Below, one piece after another: positions 7,570 to 7,847 of a stretch of 7,847 bases of DNA; position 1 is the first letter of the stretch, and every line of letters begins with the position of its first letter. The DNA is from Actinophytocola sp044466355 (GTDB lineage Bacteria > Actinomycetota > Actinomycetes > Mycobacteriales > Pseudonocardiaceae). The notes under the pieces were generated by a model. It saw nothing but the letters and a program-made list of their open reading frames with translations, did no database searches and was not told the origin of the DNA. The stretch covers positions 1-7,847 of the forward strand of contig NZ_JBITMQ010000040.1 in NCBI RefSeq assembly GCF_044466355.1. The letters run 5' to 3'. The translations under genes and the position numbers were made by a program.

Positions 7570-7641
7570 GTATTCCCACCTTCGGAAACGAAGCTCCGTT
7601 TCCGCTCAGGTGAGGATCGTCCTCCTGTTGACGCGGAAACG
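7570..7641 (-). promoter_or_regulatory. Translational attenuator with alternative 1:2 / 2:3 / 3:4 pairings
   Basis: In the minus-strand transcript, segment 1 (7641-7633) is CGTTTCCGC, segment 2 (7605-7597) is GCGGAAACG, and segment 3 (7590-7583) is CGTTTCCG. Segments 1:2 pair over 9 bp, enclosing a 27-nt loop that itself holds a 5-bp hairpin (7612-7616/7620-7624). Segments 2:3 pair over 8 bp with a 6-nt loop. Segment 3 can also pair with 7576-7570 (GGAATAC) over 6 bp with one bulge, next to the pump's SD and start. Segment 1 is exactly the Arg-Phe-Arg codons of the leader, so a ribosome held there would block 1:2, favour 2:3 and free the pump's SD. The repeats are directly visible; the switching model follows the erm attenuators and is inference. 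Segment 3 abuts the SD, so the polarity needs testing. Confidence 0.72.
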
Positions 7642-7662
7642 CATGACACGACGCATGTTCAC
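7606..7662 (-). CDS. Leader peptide with an Arg-X-Arg macrolide-arrest-type motif
   Basis: This 18-codon ORF reads MNMRRVMRFRVNRRTILT from GTG 7662. A second start, ATG at 7656, would give 16 residues. GGAGG at 7671-7675 is 8 nt before the GTG, much better than for most genes here, and favours GTG. The peptide holds Arg-Phe-Arg. From the ATG, that motif occupies residues 6-8 after a Met at 5, the same places as Arg-Leu-Arg in the ErmD leader (MTHSMRLR...) as I recall it. R-x-R-x-N-R-basic also resembles the ErmX leader. Arg/Lys-X-Arg/Lys is an established motif for macrolide-dependent ribosome arrest. The ORF ends 37 nt before the pump start, and its RFR codons form arm 1 of the attenuator. 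It likely acts in cis through ribosome stalling and not as a free peptide. It is an actively translated ORF by inference only. Confidence 0.72.
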   Translation of the reverse strand: MNMRRVMRFRVNRRTILT

Positions 7663-7670
7663 GGTTACCG

Positions 7671-7675
7671 CCTCC
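7671..7675 (-). promoter_or_regulatory. Shine-Dalgarno of the leader peptide
   Basis: GGAGG on the minus strand, 8 nt before GTG 7662 and 14 nt before ATG 7656. It is the best ribosome-binding match in this region, and no long gene frame uses it, which is the main sign that the short ORF is translated. Confidence 0.65.
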
Positions 7676-7704
7676 GATCACTTTCTAGCGAGGACAACGT
7701 TGGG

Positions 7705-7713
7705 AGCATATCA
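7705..7713 (-). promoter_or_regulatory. Candidate extended -10 promoter for the leader-pump transcript
   Basis: TGATATGCT on the minus strand contains TG-n-TATGCT, an extended -10 arrangement. The hexamer at the expected -35 position (7733-7728, GTCTGT) is a poor match, acceptable for extended -10 promoters. A transcript starting near 7698 would have a leader of about 36 nt before GTG 7662. The assignment is by eye. Confidence 0.35.
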
Positions 7714-7833
7714 GCGCCCGGCGCGGCACAGACCACAGTACGGCCCCATCGACCAGTCGCACCCGCGGACGAGCAGGACGGTGTCCTCGTCCTCGTCCAG
7801 CGCACTCGCTCGCCTCGATGTCTCATGAGACAC
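7711..7833 (-). CDS. Short cysteine-containing ORF or C-terminal end of an off-window gene
   Basis: From GTG 7833 the frame encodes 40 aa with a basic start, an acidic run DEDED at about 13-17, and a tail GCDWSMGPYCGLC with three Cys, ending ...RAGR. No SD precedes the GTG, and the frame remains open to the window edge, so this may be the last ~45 residues of a longer gene beginning to the right. Its stop overlaps the candidate -10 element of the pump leader, giving a same-strand neighbour that ends just before that promoter. I do not recognise the sequence. It could be non-coding. Confidence 0.3.
   Translation of the reverse strand: MSHETSRRASALDEDEDTVLLVRGCDWSMGPYCGLCRAGR
7819..7832. repeat. 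Perfect 14-bp palindrome
   Basis: TGTCTCATGAGACA is identical to its reverse complement. With one mismatch on each side, CG/CG pairing extends it to 20 bp (7816-7835). A continuous dyad without spacer suits a dimeric repressor operator or a recombinase/transposase end. It lies about 110 bp upstream of the candidate pump promoter and overlaps the GTG of the short ORF. Function unknown. Confidence 0.45.
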
Positions 7834-7847
7834 CGCGTTCTGGGGAA

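Noticed and set aside
7583..7604. Inverted repeat CGGAAACG/CGTTTCCG as a repressor operator
   Set aside because: A protein operator is possible, but the third copy lies exactly on the leader's Arg-Phe-Arg codons and a leader ORF with a good SD is present, so RNA attenuation explains the set better.
7775..7787. AGGAC-GGT-GTCCT short hairpin
   Set aside because: A 5-bp stem inside a GAC/GTC-rich repeat run, of the kind expected by chance at this composition; no T-tract or gene end makes it a terminator.
7819..7832. Palindrome as a terminal repeat of an insertion sequence
   Set aside because: No transposase frame and no partner repeat are present in the window; kept only as an unexplained palindrome.
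6271..7847. Plus-strand frame open for 525 codons with a coupled ATG
   Set aside because: Beyond the first ~15 codons it is the antisense of a clear MFS gene and is Arg/Ser/Thr-rich without protein-like hydrophobic pattern; long antisense frames are common at this GC content. Only the start region is kept as a possible scar.

Overview
The window comes from a high-GC actinomycete, probably a filamentous one of the Streptomyces/Pseudonocardiaceae kind. The basis is codon use strongly biased to G or C in third positions, GTG/TTG start codons, and protein motifs typical of that group. This placement is an inference from style, not from a taxonomic marker. No rRNA, tRNA, CRISPR array or complete insertion sequence was seen.

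Positions 1-6274 hold one tightly packed plus-strand operon of five genes: three large tyrosine-recombinase-family proteins (520, 651 and 690 aa), a 144-aa helix-turn-helix/coiled-coil protein resembling TnpC/DUF6262 partners, and a 77-aa acidic helical protein. The first junction overlaps by 17 nt; every later junction is a 4-nt ATGA overlap. A further SD-plus-ATGA start at 6271 has no recognisable gene behind it. The arrangement recalls Tn554-type tnpA-tnpB-tnpC modules and 'recombinase in trio' elements, but the proteins are larger than in the classical trio. Recombinases 1 and 3 keep the full catalytic set; recombinase 2 appears to lack the first catalytic Arg and the His of HxxR. Recombinases 2 and 3 end in cysteine clusters likely to bind metal. 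Element ends and target duplications cannot be defined from this window.

Positions 6321-7713 hold a convergent minus-strand unit: an MFS drug-efflux-type pump (415 aa from a TTG start) preceded by an apparent antibiotic-responsive translational attenuator. An 18-codon leader ORF (minus strand, 7662-7606) has its own good SD and contains Arg-Phe-Arg, the Arg-X-Arg type of motif that stalls macrolide-bound ribosomes in erm-type leaders. Its three RFR codons are exactly the first arm of a three-segment set of complementary repeats (7633-7641, 7597-7605, 7583-7590) that can pair 1:2 or 2:3, with a weaker 3:4 pairing over the pump's SD region. This is the most notable discovery in the window: an inducible efflux gene placed next to a recombination module, in the manner of resistance cargo in Tn554-like elements.

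The far right end (7714-7847) contains a short cysteine-containing minus-strand reading frame, possibly the tail of a gene continuing outside the window, and a perfect 14-bp palindrome.
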